From assembly GCA_031310005.1 (NCBI GenBank), contig CM062381.1, positions 2,728,001 through 2,792,000 of the forward strand: a stretch of 64,000 nt of DNA, written 5' to 3'. The notes below the pieces were generated by a model. It saw only the letters and a program-made list of their open reading frames with translations, did not search any database and was not told where the DNA came from. Every line of letters starts with the position of its first letter. The first letter of the stretch is position 1. Positions 47,707-59,900 of the stretch are shown piece after piece. The stretch is from Dactylellina haptotyla (lineage: Eukaryota; Ascomycota; Orbiliomycetes; Orbiliales; Orbiliaceae). Both the position numbers and the translations under genes were made by a program.

Positions 47707-49144
47707 ATGGCCAGCAACTTCTTCGACCTCAAGAAGCGCAAAGAGGCGGCAGCTTCGGGCTCGTCCTCGAAGCAGAAGACTGCCCAGGCAGCTGCGGACA
47801 GGCCCGTACCCTGGGTTGAAAAATAGTCGGTACTTTCCTACGCTGAACATTCATTCATATTGTACACGCACAAATATAGAGCAAAACTGAAGCTGATTGC
47901 TGTTATTGTCAAGCCGTCCAAAGACGTTGAGCGATGTCACCGCCCAAGATCACACGATATCCGTCCTTCGAAGGACCCTCCAGTCCTCCAATGTGAGCTT
48001 GTAATGCTCTCTGAACAATATGACAACAATAGCTAAAATGTATCGTCATCTAGCTACCTCACATGCTCTTCTACGGTCCGCCCGGCACGGGTAAAACATC
48101 CACAATTCTAGCTCTAGCAAAGGAATTATACGGGTCAGTCAGAACCACACTTCCACGCGGCTCATACACCAATTAACCCAATTCCGTAGTCCGGAGCTTA
48201 TCAAAACCCGCGTCCTCGAACTGAACGCCTCTGACGAACGTGGTATCTCCATCGTCCGCGAGAAGGTCAAGAATTTTGCCAAAATCGCAATCTCAACCAC
48301 AACCTCCGCGAATGCCTCGAAATACCCCTGCCCTCCTTACAAAATTATCATCCTCGACGAAGCCGATTCTATGACACAAGACGCGCAGTCAGCGCTCAGA
48401 AGAACCATGGAGACATATTCGAAAATCACCCGATTCTGCTTAATCTGTAACTACGTCACCAGAATCATCGACCCCCTAGCCAGCAGATGCTCCAAATTCA
48501 GATTCAAGCCACTAGACGAAGGGAACGCAAAGATCCGTTTGACCAGCATAGCTCAATCCGAGAACGTCAAGTACCAGGAAGGTGTCATCGACGCATTGAT
48601 TAAAGTGGCGGATGGCGATTTGAGAAAGGCAATCACATTCCTACAGTCCGCTGCCAAATTGCACGGCGCAGTTAAGGGGAAAGGCTCTGGAGAGGGCGAT
48701 GATATGGAAGTAGACGGGGGCGGTAAAGGAGGCGAAATCACTGTCAGGTCGATAGAGGAGATTGCCGGTGTGATACCGGAGAAAACGATTGATTCGTTGA
48801 TGCAGAGTATGGAGCCTCGACCGCATGGCCAGGCGGTGTATACCCCTGTCGCGACAGTGGTACAGGATATTGTCGCGGATGGGTGGAGTGCCGCACAAGT
48901 TCTTCTGCAGGTACAGAAATCCCACCCCCCGAACGGAAGGTCTTACCGTGGTCATCAGCTGACTCTCTTCTAGTTATATCACCGCTTAGTGTTCAGCGAT
49001 ATGCTCAACGGGGACCAGAAGAATAAAATCGTGGGTATCTTTTCGGAGATTGACAAGAGACTAGTCGATGGTGCTGATGAGCACCTAGTCATATTGGACA
49101 TGTCGTTACGGGTTGCCGCGGTACTTGGAAATCCGAGCTCTTAG
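47707..49144 (+). CDS. rfc2: replication factor C subunit 2 (clamp loader)
   Basis: Small AAA+ subunit of the pentameric clamp loader that places PCNA on primed DNA. Five exons, 47707-47825, 47914-47992, 48054-48133, 48190-48910 and 48974-49144, give 389 residues. Closest in features to yeast Rfc2 (human RFC4): [38 protein letters not shown] (Walker A Lys at about 80), [40 protein letters not shown] (Walker B), and [18 protein letters not shown] with the SRC arginine-finger motif. The C-terminal helical collar carries an extra Gly/acidic insert ([19 protein letters not shown]). The first donor is the unusual gtcggt. It is needed because the next GT lies beyond an in-frame TAG, and the junction restores EKYRPK exactly. 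Confidence 0.96.
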
Positions 49145-49486
49145 ATCTGTAAGCATAAACGAACATCAGAAGCATATTTGCTGTGTGTAGACATATCAAT
49201 TTACCAGGAGTTCAATGGTGTCCAAAATATAATGGCGTTCCTTGCAATTCTTTTCAAAGGTTCATGTGTATCAAATCATACACGGAATCCGACTTGACAA
49301 TATACTCTATAGGAAATAGTTACAAACAAAGGAAACAACAACCGCTGAGAGAGACATAACACGTGAAATTCAAAAGACAAATGCTAAACAGTTCTGTGAT
49401 ATCGAAAACAAAACTCCGGCGCTGAACATTTTTTTGGTTTTTTGTTTAAAGAAAATACTGCAACCCCAAGGTTTTCATAATAACAA
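49145..49486. other. convergent 3' flanks of rfc2 and unknown gene
   Basis: AT-rich, with no gene seen; presumed 3' UTRs of both neighbours. Confidence 0.55.
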
Positions 49487-50287
49487 CTACGAGGCAACTT
49501 TGGTCTCAGCTGGGTATTCTGCGTATTCTGGCTGGAATTTTGATCCTTCGTGCGTCTTTGCAACTTCAAAATCTTCTGCTGATGGTGTTTGTGGTAGCTG
49601 GTATCAAAATAGTCAAATTAGTAAACAAAACACCAAGTTTATATAGGAAAAAGATTTTCTGAAAGGACTCACAGTAGCGACAATGGCTGGGTCGTTTTTC
49701 CTTGCTGCAAGGTTTGCTTGGGAAAAGTAATCTTGCGGTTGTGAATGTTCCACCTTCGCATCCAGAGTCGACTCTTCAATCTTCAGATTCGAAACACCTT
49801 CGCTTATTTCTTCACCGAGGATGCTATCTCCGCGCCGTCTCAGAGCGACCTGCTGGTCGAACTCTGTTCCGGGCAGTTCTGCGAATGGAGTCGACGTTCC
49901 TGTCTCATCGAGTTGCGGCAGGGGGGTAGTTTGAACTAGCATATCTTCTGAAGTCGGGTCCGGTGAGACCAATTCTTCCGCACCTGCTGGGATTATTCGT
50001 TCGGATACTGGCGGGAGCGGGAATTCGTGCTTTTGTGCAGCCGAAAGAGGAGACAATATAGACGATGCTGGGAGGGGTAATGTCTTAGGGAAGCTGTCGG
50101 TTCTGTTTATGAGTGCTGGTGCTGATGTATCTAGAGATAATGGTATGCTCTCTGAATCTTGATCTTGGACCTTGGGTGGGGCGGCGACAGCGCTGGTTTT
50201 ATCCTCCTTGGGGGTTGCGGTAGAGTCGTCCGTGTAAACCACGAACTCCTCGGCCGGCTTGACGGTGGTATCAGTCAAGGTGCTCAT
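49487..50287 (-). CDS. disordered protein of unknown function
   Basis: Two exons, 50287-49673 and 49597-49487, give 241 residues. The intron (75 nt) has a GTGAGT donor and a CAG acceptor and joins in phase 0, so the model is well supported. The start at 50287 is preferred over an upstream open extension with no ATG context. The product is hydrophilic, Pro/Ser/Glu-rich and largely disordered, with no signal peptide or TM segment. Segments that look conserved-like are EEFVVYTDDSTATPKED at the start, FDQQVALRRRGDSILGEEI, SQPQDYFSQANLAARKNDPA and the end FEVAKTHEGSKFQPEYAEYP. I do not recognise the family. It is convergent with rfc2. Confidence 0.7.
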
Positions 50288-51773
50288 GATTTTTGCTTTA
50301 TTTCTTTCTTGACTTTCTCGGTTTTCTTCTGAAAAAATGAATTTCTCTCTTTTGGTTGTCGGTATTCGGCTTCGGGACTTCCGTATGGCTATGGGGGCGG
50401 CGGATGATATCACAGCGCGGGGCTGAGTCGGGACGAAGGTGACCTGGAGATCCGAAATCTGGCTTCGGGCGGCAAGGTCAACGATTTCGCCGGCGGGCAA
50501 CGAAAGGGCTTGGAAAGTCTAGGCGAGCGACGAAAGCGGAGTCTAGGACGTACCTGAGGGCAGAGAGAATGTATTTTATCTGTCGTTCACGATGGAACCG
50601 TGGAGAGGTTGAGAGAAAGAATACCTCCGTCGTCGAGGGCACCGCCCGGCAGCTGTGACGAATGGCGGGGTTTCAGATGATGCGTTGCGTTGCAGTCGAG
50701 TGCCACCGGCGTGCGCTTGTGCTCCTCCTGCTCGCTTTGGGCGATGTCCGGGCGATGTCCACAGGATGTGTATTACTTGTCTATCTTTAACAGGCGGAAG
50801 AAGAAGATATTACTCTTATTTGATCCCGTGGGAGTAATCAATTACACCAGTCCCATCAGACGGGCGTCGTATCTGAGGGGATGGCCGTGGTCCAAATCGC
50901 AGGATTCCCTCCACCAGTCCGTCCATGGCTTCCACGCCTTACCCAACAAGTGCTCTTCGACGGCATCAACTGATACAAGGAATATCGCCAAGCGGTGGTC
51001 AAAGCGGGTAATTCTGACCGCACAATCCTGTGGTTACTTAAGTTACTCACGACCGGACCCTTTGTGTACTACCTGCCAGGGCATTTTATCAAGCTCGTTG
51101 TCCAGGTTTTAAGCTCTGTGTGATGCATACCTTATTCGCTCCAAAAGGAATGTTTAGCCGTGCCCTGCTCCGGATGACCTCTAGCCACTGCGATTAGGTT
51201 CGAAAGCTTGAAGCGAGGTTCTATTTCTGGCGGGTGTCTTGAAGATTCCAGAGGAGGGCGTACGTGGAAAGGACCCTGAGGTCGAGAGTATGTCGTCATA
51301 GGTGGAGCCCCCGAAATACATGATTTGCACCGCCATTACTCCCAACGGAATGATACATCACGGAAATCGCTAATGGGGTTTCCCTGTTCCATTACCGCTG
51401 CTTCGGGAAGAATTTTTTCACAGATTTCTATTCTCGAATTAAAATTGAAAACTTGAATCTAGACTACAGGTGAACATTCTCTTGAGGTTTCGGGGCTGTG
51501 TAACCACGTACGAGCCTCAACACACAGGAATGTCTCGGTTTGAATTTGGTAACAAGCGCTTGCATGCAACCGCTGGTAGGTTAAAATGTCGTAGATTGGA
51601 CTTTATATGGTCTCCAGGCCTATTATACCGATGTTTTAAACCAAATATTCGGCTCTCAGCTCTGCTTCGTGGAGGTTGGGAACGAGGCCATGCCTAAGAC
51701 CAAAGATTAAATTCCTCAAATTTTTCAAGCCGACGATATTAAACTAAAAGGCAAAAACCAATTGTGCGAAAAT
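50288..51773. other. 1.5-kb gene-free interval bordering the tandem paralogue block
   Basis: Promoter of the disordered-protein gene near 50288-50600. Beyond that no gene is supported; open frames of 60-140 codons show no protein features. From about 51400 the base composition becomes more AT-rich, continuing through the paralogue cluster. Confidence 0.5.
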
Positions 51774-52907
51774 TCACACGTTGTTTGTCATACTGATCCT
51801 GTCGTCAAAATCCGGGAGGTCTTTAAGCGCAATGTCACCGTCTTTGTTTTTGATTGTCCCAAAATCATTATTCTTTTCTTGTGGAAAATACGAAACATAG
51901 TCCGGTGTTCGAAAGAACCAGGGGTGAGGTGTCCAGTTTGTATTCTCGTCCGCCCAGCAACCAAAGTAAACCGGCTTCCCGCGACCTAGCGATGCAATCC
52001 CCCGCCATCGATAAACAGGTTTCGTTTTTTGGAAGGGTTTTGACTTTTGGTACTGGATGTCTTGTGAACAGACAGGCCACATGTGTGTATGATAAACAGG
52101 CAGTATCCTGTATGAACCTGGTGCGTTAGCATATTTTATAGGTCTTGGGAGTACAATTCTGGGGACAACTGAGCCAAATCTGGATACAGATCCGTCACTT
52201 ACTTAGTAGTGGGATGGCCGGCGTATACCCAGGCCATCCAATACTGATACCGATTGTTCAAATCACATTTCATCATCCCAACTTGACCGATTCTTCCAGG
52301 CGTGTCTGAGGTTTTTGAAGGGAGGATAGGAAATTCTGCATCAGGACTATAAGTTAAGCACAGGCCGGAATATGCGTTCTCAATGGTTCCTTTCCAATAA
52401 GATGGCATACCGCCTTCTTTGCGGAACATTTTGACCACACCATTGAAATTCCATTGCCACTGAGGCTTCGGGAAATTGATAAAATAGTCCTGACACCCTG
52501 AACGTGGTTTACACTGGCATTCATCGACCATCAGGTTCTTCTCGAAGTTCACTTCTGTTGTGTTATGACGGAGACACAATGGAGCTGTTTTACCATTCCC
52601 CACTCCGTATTCTGCCTCCCGGTATAGATTTAATTTAGCACTTAATCATTTCCGATGCATTTATAAGCTTAAAAATTCCTTATGTTTTATAAAAAAGAAA
52701 AGAAATCGTAGCGAGCTTACCTAAAGCTCCAGACCAGATATATTCCATTGGATGGTTGCGGTTTGTGTACTCGGCATATAGTGCCTTTGGATAATTGAAT
52801 GGTATGAAATCTTTGTTTGTATCATATTCATAATAATCGGGAGGATTAAAATATGAGACCACCAGAACTGGGAAACCAAGATATACCGCAGTATGTAGAA
52901 ATAGCAT
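51774..52907 (-). CDS. secreted tandem-family protein A (possible beta-trefoil), unknown function
   Basis: Three exons, 52907-52721, 52611-52203 and 52107-51774, give 309 residues, joined in phases 1 and 2. A signal peptide is likely (about 1-18, MLFLHTAVYLGFPVLVVS). A Tyr/Asp-rich N-terminal part (YFNPPDYYEYDTNKDF) is followed in exon 2 by ECQCKPRSGC, FPKPQWQWNFNGVV, GLCLTYSP and CDLNNRYQYW, and in exon 3 by MWPVC, VYFGCWADE and HPWFFRTPDY. These align in order with gene B next door (WNFRGVV, GRCLTYDP, CDHDNNGQLW, VYYGC, HPWMY). The CLTY..CD..NQ-W spacing resembles ricin-B-type beta-trefoil repeats, but this is only a resemblance. It is the last (downstream) of three same-strand paralogues, in AT-richer DNA. 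The second acceptor at 52108 was chosen because it opens the frame into exon 3. Confidence 0.78.
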
Positions 52908-53440
52908 TGAAGGTCCTTATAAGAAACTATCCTTGGTCTATGGAAATCTCGCTTGGGTGTGATTAAACAATCTTTTTCGCTAGGGATTTTTTTTTTTTAA
53001 AAAAAAGGACGGGTTTACGTGTAGGCAATTATTTGATATATATAAAATATCTTTCAACTTGAATTCAACATAAGTGTTTATAACGGAATCATTAAGTTAC
53101 CTCTGTATACGATTGCTCTGCCTCTGGCAGACCTGTTTTACTGAACTAGGATAGTATCTGGTTTACGAGAAAAACAATTCCCCTAAAAACTCATCTAACA
53201 TCATGCGTTTTACGCCCCCAACAATCAAAGTGCTGTGCTATGTCAAAAGTTATATCTGCGGTATTTATAGAAATTTTGTATGTTGCAAGCTGCAACTAAC
53301 AAAATAAGAGCAAGCCGGCAAAATATAGGGCCGAGCACCAGTCTTCATGCCATGGCGTAGTTCCATCTACTATAAACCATTAATACCCTATTCCAACTGA
53401 GCTTTTGTCTCCTATTATAGGAGCGACGTAACTCCTAGGG
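52908..53440. other. spacer between tandem genes A and B
   Basis: AT-rich, with long A/T runs around 52991-53008; no gene seen. It holds the promoter of gene A and the 3' end of gene B. Confidence 0.55.
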
Positions 53441-54682
53441 CTACTGTTTGCCAAGATTACTAGGCTTAGGAGGTACAGTAGGTCGAGGTTTCTTGGTTTG
53501 CGGCGGTGGGGGTGGGGGCTTTTTCTTGACTTCCTTAAGTCTAGGTTGATAATCCACAATATCTAGGTCAAGAATAAACTGATCCATCCTATTCCTGTCA
53601 GGAAAGAAATCATCATCTTCATAGATTCTGTACATCCAGGGATGGTGATCGAATAGTGCGTGTTCATGAACTCCAATACAGCCGTAGTAAACCGCTTGAT
53701 TGTCTAAAGCGATTAAACCCCGCCGAAGACTCTCTCCCATAGGATTAGTACACCCTGGCCAACGGTGGGTTATATGCGGGATAATGCTAAATATCGAAGT
53801 TAGCGTATGCCATGATTCGGGATTTTTGAAATACAAGTCTGATTGTACAAAGCTAAGGCATTTAAATCGTACCTCGTCGGACCGTCTTTACTAAATAACC
53901 ATACAATCCAAAGCTGCCCGTTGTTGTCATGATCGCAGGTGTCTAATTTCACCTCTCCGATTTTTCCCTGTTGATTACCCTCGGTATCGAAATCTGGAGC
54001 AACTTTAGGGGGGTCGTATGTTAAGCAGCGCCCGTTTTCTGCGTTTGAAATAAACCCCTGCCAAAAGGTGGGAAGGTCTAGATCTGGAAGTGCCCAGCTA
54101 GTGACATCTGAGATTTTTACCACTCCCCTGAAATTCCATCGAAATGGCGGTTTTGGGTGGTTTATATTGTCATCTTTGCAATTCCCCGGATCGCATTCGC
54201 ACGTTTGGGCCAACACCTTTTTTTTTTCTGGATCGGGTCGAAGACATTTAACATCGGGCTTCTTCAACTTATTCCTCGACTGGATTTTGAAAGTCAATTC
54301 TGTATATTTAAGCGAATCACGGTGTTAGACACATAGTAACTCTTACTATTAGATTGGTTTATTTATCTTTTGAATTTGGCTGGAGACGCAGAGAATGAAT
54401 TTAGTTATACTTACCTATAGACCCGGACCATCCAAAGTCAACCTGGGTTCGCGCTTCGTATTTAAAAAGGTAAGGAATCATATATCCGGATTCTCGCAGC
54501 AAGCCCTCATCGTCGTCATCGTCATCTTCATCTCCAAACATTCGTTTGGAGAATTCCGAAATTCCTCCGCTTTCAGGGTTTGATGTCTTGATGGCTGACG
54601 TTATCCCGCGTGTAAAATTAAAAAACATATACCACAGGATAATAAATCTAGACAAAGTGTTTAGCCTGGTAGATTGCCTCAT
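53441..54682 (-). CDS. secreted tandem-family protein B (possible beta-trefoil), unknown function
   Basis: Three exons, 54682-54415, 54299-53873 and 53786-53441, give 346 residues, with intron phases 1 and 2 as in genes A and C. An N-terminal hydrophobic segment (about residues 12-30, FIILWYMFFNF) suggests a signal peptide or anchor. It is followed by an acidic run (GDEDDDDDDEG) and DFGWSGSI at the exon 1 end. Exon 2 holds QTCECDPGNCKDD, HPKPPFRWNFRGVV, FWQGFISNAENGRCLTYDPP and LDTCDHDNNGQLWIVW. Exon 3 holds THRWPGC, ALDNQAVYYGCIG and HHPWMYRIYEDDD. The C-terminus is a Lys/Pro-rich tail (KKKPPPPPPQTKKPRPTVPP) not present in A or C. It is closest to A. Function is unknown; a carbohydrate-binding fold is only a guess. 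Confidence 0.78.
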
Positions 54683-55272
54683 CGATGCTTCATCTAAATT
54701 GGCCGCGATAAGAGCCGAGCAGAAAACTTTCTTCGATTTCTATGTACCAGAAATGCCGACAGAATATTCCTTGAGGGGAGTAGTTAAAAAATAAGATTGT
54801 AGATTCACTCAAATCGACAGCCGACAGTTGATTACAGTTTACTGTCAGGCATTTCAGCATCTGGCTAGCCATGGCTGTACCAGACACCAACTATTATGTT
54901 ACTGCAATTGCGCAATGCACCACCCCAAACAGACCTGCTGGCGATGTACCCGAAACACATTGATGTTAGAGTCTCCCCAGTGCATATACCGAGTTAACAC
55001 GCCACAACTCCAAATTTATTACGCATCGGTAACAATTCGGCCCAACTGTATGTTGGCGAGGGGTTAAGTCTTGCCATCCTAGATCCGATGGAGTGAAACT
55101 CATCGAATTTCCAAAATGTTGGATCATATTTTTTATTTGGTACTCTTAAATTCGGTATTATATTATTGGATCATAACAAGATGATATCTATGCATATTTA
55201 ACAAACCCGCCATACATATAATACCTGAATGTGACACACAATACAAATTTATCGCACAGGGACACTTCTATT
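54683..55272. other. spacer between tandem genes B and C
   Basis: AT-rich, with no supported gene; promoter of B and 3' flank of C. Confidence 0.55.
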
Positions 55273-56309
55273 TTACAATGACTCCTGTACCCCAGGCCGA
55301 CTTGCATCATATTCTCTATAATTAGAAAACATGCTTCCACACACATCACCCCACCACTGGGCCATCGGCTGAGTGTTCCCATCCGCGGAATAAGTTTCTT
55401 TACAAAAGTTTTCTTTCTTACCTGCATTATCCCGCTTGCAGCAAGTTGCTTTACTGAAAATACTCCAGTCTACAGCGATCTGCCAAAGGTTTGTGGTGAT
55501 ATTCTGATACGGCCATCCCCACTCTGCTGATACGGGAAGCCTGAACCATTTACCCTTTCCGCAGCCGTACGCAATGAGGGATGGCAGCGGACCGCCAATG
55601 ATAGTTGGCTCCATACCATCCGGGCATTTATGGTTCCATTTTTTTGGAATGATACTATAATATTAAGATAGTATTTAGTAAAGAACTTTGTAGATAGCTG
55701 CGATTAATCAAAATCCAACTCACCCATGCGTCAGGTGCGGATCCATGTAACTCCTCAAACTGAAATGCTGATACTCGTTCGCCTCGTTACACACTTCGGA
55801 GGTCAATGTGCCCCATGTAATAGCTTCTTTCTGAGATGCGTGCGGAAAACTCTTGGCGGGTCGTGGGCGCCACTGCATACACCGCCCTGATGCTTGGTTA
55901 CCTACCAAACCCAGGAAATCGCCTTTCTTTGTAGCCATATTTTTACTTTTGCTCAACAGCCAGTACTCTCCCTGATCCGCTACTTGCCCTGCTTCAGTAC
56001 AATTACGGGTTCCGAACGGCTGCCAGGTGGTATCTGGTGCGGACCAATCAATCAAACACATCGGCCGCTCGTTCGGCTCGCTCCATACTATAGAAGAGGG
56101 AACAAAGGAATTAGAGTTAGACATTATTTTCCAGTCATATCGTGTATATCGTGTATAATTGATGACTTACCAAACCGTTGTACAAAATCGCCCCCGAAAA
56201 GTTCAATGGGCGGGAATGTCGGCGATCTTATTCCGTAGTACCCGTCATCGCCTGCCCTGCAGCCATTAATTAATGAAACGACAATAACGAATAATAAACT
56301 TCCAGACAT
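55273..56309 (-). CDS. secreted tandem-family protein C, divergent paralogue, unknown function
   Basis: Three exons, 56309-56171, 56087-55724 and 55654-55273, give 294 residues, joined in phases 1 and 2 exactly as in genes A and B. A clear signal peptide (about 1-19, LLFVIVVSLINGCRA) starts the protein. Exon 2 contains WSEPNERPMCLIDWSAP, DQGEYWLLSKSKN, ASGRCMQWRPRP, WGTLTSEVCNEANEYQHF and ends THG. Exon 3 contains WNHKCPDGMEP, LPSLIAYGCGKGKWFRLP and a Cys-rich end (CCKRDN, NFCKET, WGDVCG). The GRCxxW/Y..C..x..F pattern and the YGC element match A and B, although overall similarity is low. It is the most upstream of the three genes. It probably arose by an older duplication. Confidence 0.75.
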
Positions 56310-56984
56310 GGCAGTCGTCGATCAGAGGGCCATGGCTATGTCGATAACTTACAGAATAAAAGGGGATCTGGTTCTCGAAGATGCACTTTAGGAGATACTG
56401 TGCCTTGTTTTAAGTAACATTGTGCATCGGTCGGAACACATACCGTGCCCATTCGCCCATTCGTTAAGAGGCATGGTAGCTTGAGGTCTCGATATAACCT
56501 GTAGATGATTATCGATATCCACGATACATGCATATCCTCATAATTCCTCACGGAACACTTCAGAATTCCAAGTGTTGCACGTTGCATTTCCTGTTTCGTC
56601 AACGTCGTTTCGCAACAGCGCCGACTGAGACGATATGTTAGAACTGACCTGAAACTCCACAAAGAAACCAACAGTTATAGGGCCACAGTTAGAATAATAG
56701 ATTTAAGGATAGCATCACGGCGGTTCAGTCCATACTTTTCTTGCTTTAGAAATACAAGGAAGGTAAAGGTTCTATTTTCTGAACTAAAGAAAAAAACAGG
56801 TAGGGTATCGTTGTCGTGGCACGACATAACGGAATCAAGAACCAATACGCCAGAATCAGAAATGATATTGAAACATCGTCGGGCGATGTTCGCCATATGT
56901 TTCTTTGCAATAAGAAGATTCCAACACCCCAAACTCCCACTTTGCTAAGCCTTGCTAATTAAAGATCACAACATTCTCCAGCCA
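56310..56984. other. interval between tandem gene C and mph1
   Basis: No supported gene. An open frame of 111 codons (56671-56336, minus) has no signal peptide, family features or splice support. AT-rich. Confidence 0.5.
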
Positions 56985-59900
56985 TCATCGACTTTTCCCT
57001 GGCTGTACCCTCTTGGCCTGTTTGGTTGGCTTTAAATCCGACTTCCTCTTCCTTGACGGTATGTTTTCTTTCAACAGCTGTGCCTCCGCCTTCTTCTCCT
57101 TTTTTTCCTTTAGTAATTGCGAAAGCGAAGGCATATCATCATCAGAGGACATGCCGTAGTTATCACCGGCGCTTCCACTTGGCGAAGTTGGCGGCGAAGA
57201 AGCCTGTATCGGAGGCGAAGAAACTACCATGGTGACGGAGTTTCTGTGGCTTGTAGACGAACCTGATTTTGCACTCGAAGTGGCATTTTTAAGTTTGCTA
57301 CTTCGTGGGGCAATCTTGGCTTTGCCAAAAACTTTGGTGGGTGGCTTAAACGGCTTGAGGTTGCTCATGGAGGCTTGTGGTAGTTGCGATGGATAATAGA
57401 AGGTCGCTGCAGTAGGCTCAGGAGTCGGTTCGGGACTGTATTTGAGATTTGGCTCTGGAGTTGGTTCTGTTGGGCTAGAGGTAGGCGCTTTCTCCAGAGC
57501 ATGTGGGTGAGTTGAAACGTCATCAATGTCTAGACTGTCTTTTAGCTTCTCGATCAGATGATCAATATTCTGCATCTTCTGTAGGAGCGACACCATGGAT
57601 TTTGTAGCTCGGCTGTGTCCGACATGTTTTGTAGACTGCAGTTTCCTTTGGGCTTCTGGAAACACATCGTTTTGCGGTAACGATATTACTTCATCCTGGT
57701 CACCGTAAAAACATTGGTATCTCATCTTAAGCTCCCGCTCTTGTCGTTCTGAAAGAAGATAGGCGGATTCCGGTATAACGTCCGGGAAGGGCTCTTCCTC
57801 AACCTCTTCTAGCGTATCCAAATCTTCTTCGTCATCAGTTGGTAACCGAGGCTCCTCGACAGCCGCTTTTGCTTTCTTTTGTTTCGTTTTCTTAGAACCA
57901 GAAGCGGGGGCGAAGCCACCAAGCACCGCGGCAGACGTAAATCCAGTCTCGACACCGTCTGGCATGAACCATTTCTTCGGCGGCGCCTTCTTCTTGCCTC
58001 TTCGTTTTCCAGGCGGGGACGTTTCCCCGCTCTCAGGTGTAATCTCGATCACCTTCTGGACACACTCCGTTTCAATATCCTGGGGAAGGATTCTGGGAGA
58101 GATATCTCTATCGTATGTGAATGTATTCCCCTGAGAAATGGCGTTCTGCATCCAGCGATAATTGTCTTGGGCTCGTTCCCATTTAGCCTCTTCTTTGCCC
58201 TCCGTGACTAAGACGACAACACCACCGGCTCTTTTTCGACCCGTTCTGCCCATACGTTGTAACTAGAGTATATATTAGTTCGGTAAATAGAAAAGGAGGA
58301 TTTTAGACCAGTGTGCCACCTACCATGCGGATCGGAGAAGCGGACGCATCGAAACAAACGATAAAATCCACTTCACCAATGTCCAAACCTTCTTCACCGA
58401 TACTTGTCGCAATTAGGACATTGAACTCGCCTTTCTTGAAGCGCTCAACAGTCTCCTGTTGTGCTTTCTGAGACATACCCTCACCAGTTGTCCCAGAGCT
58501 CTGACCAACGAAGATTCGGGGCATAACGATTGGCTCATGTCGTTTCAAAACCCTCAAGATCTCCTCACCACTTTTCCGGTAGTTCGAGAAGACCATGACC
58601 TTCGTATCAGTCTCACCTCGCTCTGCAGCCTCTGTGAAATGTCTAAGTATAGTACCACAGAGGTAGTCGAGCTTGGGATGGCCTAGAAACTCTTGCTCAT
58701 TCATCAATGCGCGACATCTATTCATCATGGATAGGAACTGCTTGTCTTGGAAGAATGCAGATATGGCTTTGCCTCCGCCACTACCCTTTGACGTTCTCTC
58801 ACTCTGGAACTCTTTAATGTAATCAAAAAAGGGCTTGATGCCATGGTACAAGAGCAGCTCATATCCATAAGCAAGGGAGCTAAGAGTCGCGAAGGTGCTT
58901 AAAATCGAGCCCTTCAGTGCTGGCGGTGCAGCTCTCGCGGCAGGGCTTACAAAGTACTTTTTGCGAGCTTCCGTTAACGCAAAGGCTGTCAGATTCGCGG
59001 GATCAGTGATATAGCAAACTTTCATATCATTCAGCTTCTTAAGCATCGGTTTGAGCGCTTTGCTGAACTGATCTCTGATCATTGTAATCTCATCTGTCAA
59101 CGGGAATTTCTCGAGCTGTATCTCACGTTGGTGAATATATTGCCTGATATCCAGCGATTCTTCGGTTCGGATTTCGGTTCTAGCGATCCCGAGAGAAGTT
59201 ATGACTGATTGAACTGATTCGACTTTAGATCCAGGTGTAGCAGTCAGGGCCATAACCCGAAAGCTATTATTGAATCGCCGTATCTGACGAATCACTTTGC
59301 AGTAGGCATATTCTCCAGTCGCACGATGGGCTTCGTCGACCACTATCAGAACAATCTTTTTGGGGTCGCATCGTCCAGATGTAAGATCGGTCTCCAATGT
59401 TTGAGGAGTTAAGAAGAATAACCTCTTCTCGTTCCAATAATCTGCTCGATGTCCTGGAGATACATGACCGGTGAGCAGACAGGTTTCGCGTTTCGGTATA
59501 CCTACGATCTTATGGCAGGCATCGACTTGCTGCGCTACTAACGGTTTCGTGGGGGCCATGAAGATGATTTGGGATTCCGGCGCCCACCTGTACCAGTTGT
59601 ACATGACGGTAGCCGCGATGAATGTTTTCCCGAGACCGGTGGGCAGAGCTACTAGGACATTGGTGAAGAGTGCTCTTTTGGTGATGTTGAACTGGTAGTC
59701 TCTGTGTGACACATTGTTTGGATATATCCATGTCTTCGCAGCTTCCCGATCGATCTTGTGGTGTGTCGGCGGCTCATTGTGGTTCATCAGCCGCCAGGCT
59801 CGATTGGTGGTTTCCGTTTCCTGTTCTCCATCGACCACATCTCCAAAGAGGGTACGTTGCCTGAGATTACCCTGTGGTTTATTGGCAGCTGCAGCCGGCC

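Noticed and set aside
47054-47890. 278-codon open frame across the Dsc4/rfc2 promoter
   Set aside because: It runs antisense to DUF1746 exon 1 and out of frame through rfc2 exon 1, has no protein features, and is explained by GC-rich DNA.
56336-56671. 111-codon minus-strand open frame upstream of tandem gene C as a fourth paralogue
   Set aside because: Lacks a signal peptide and the G-x-C-x-(Y/W), CD..N and YGC elements of the family, and has no compatible splice sites.
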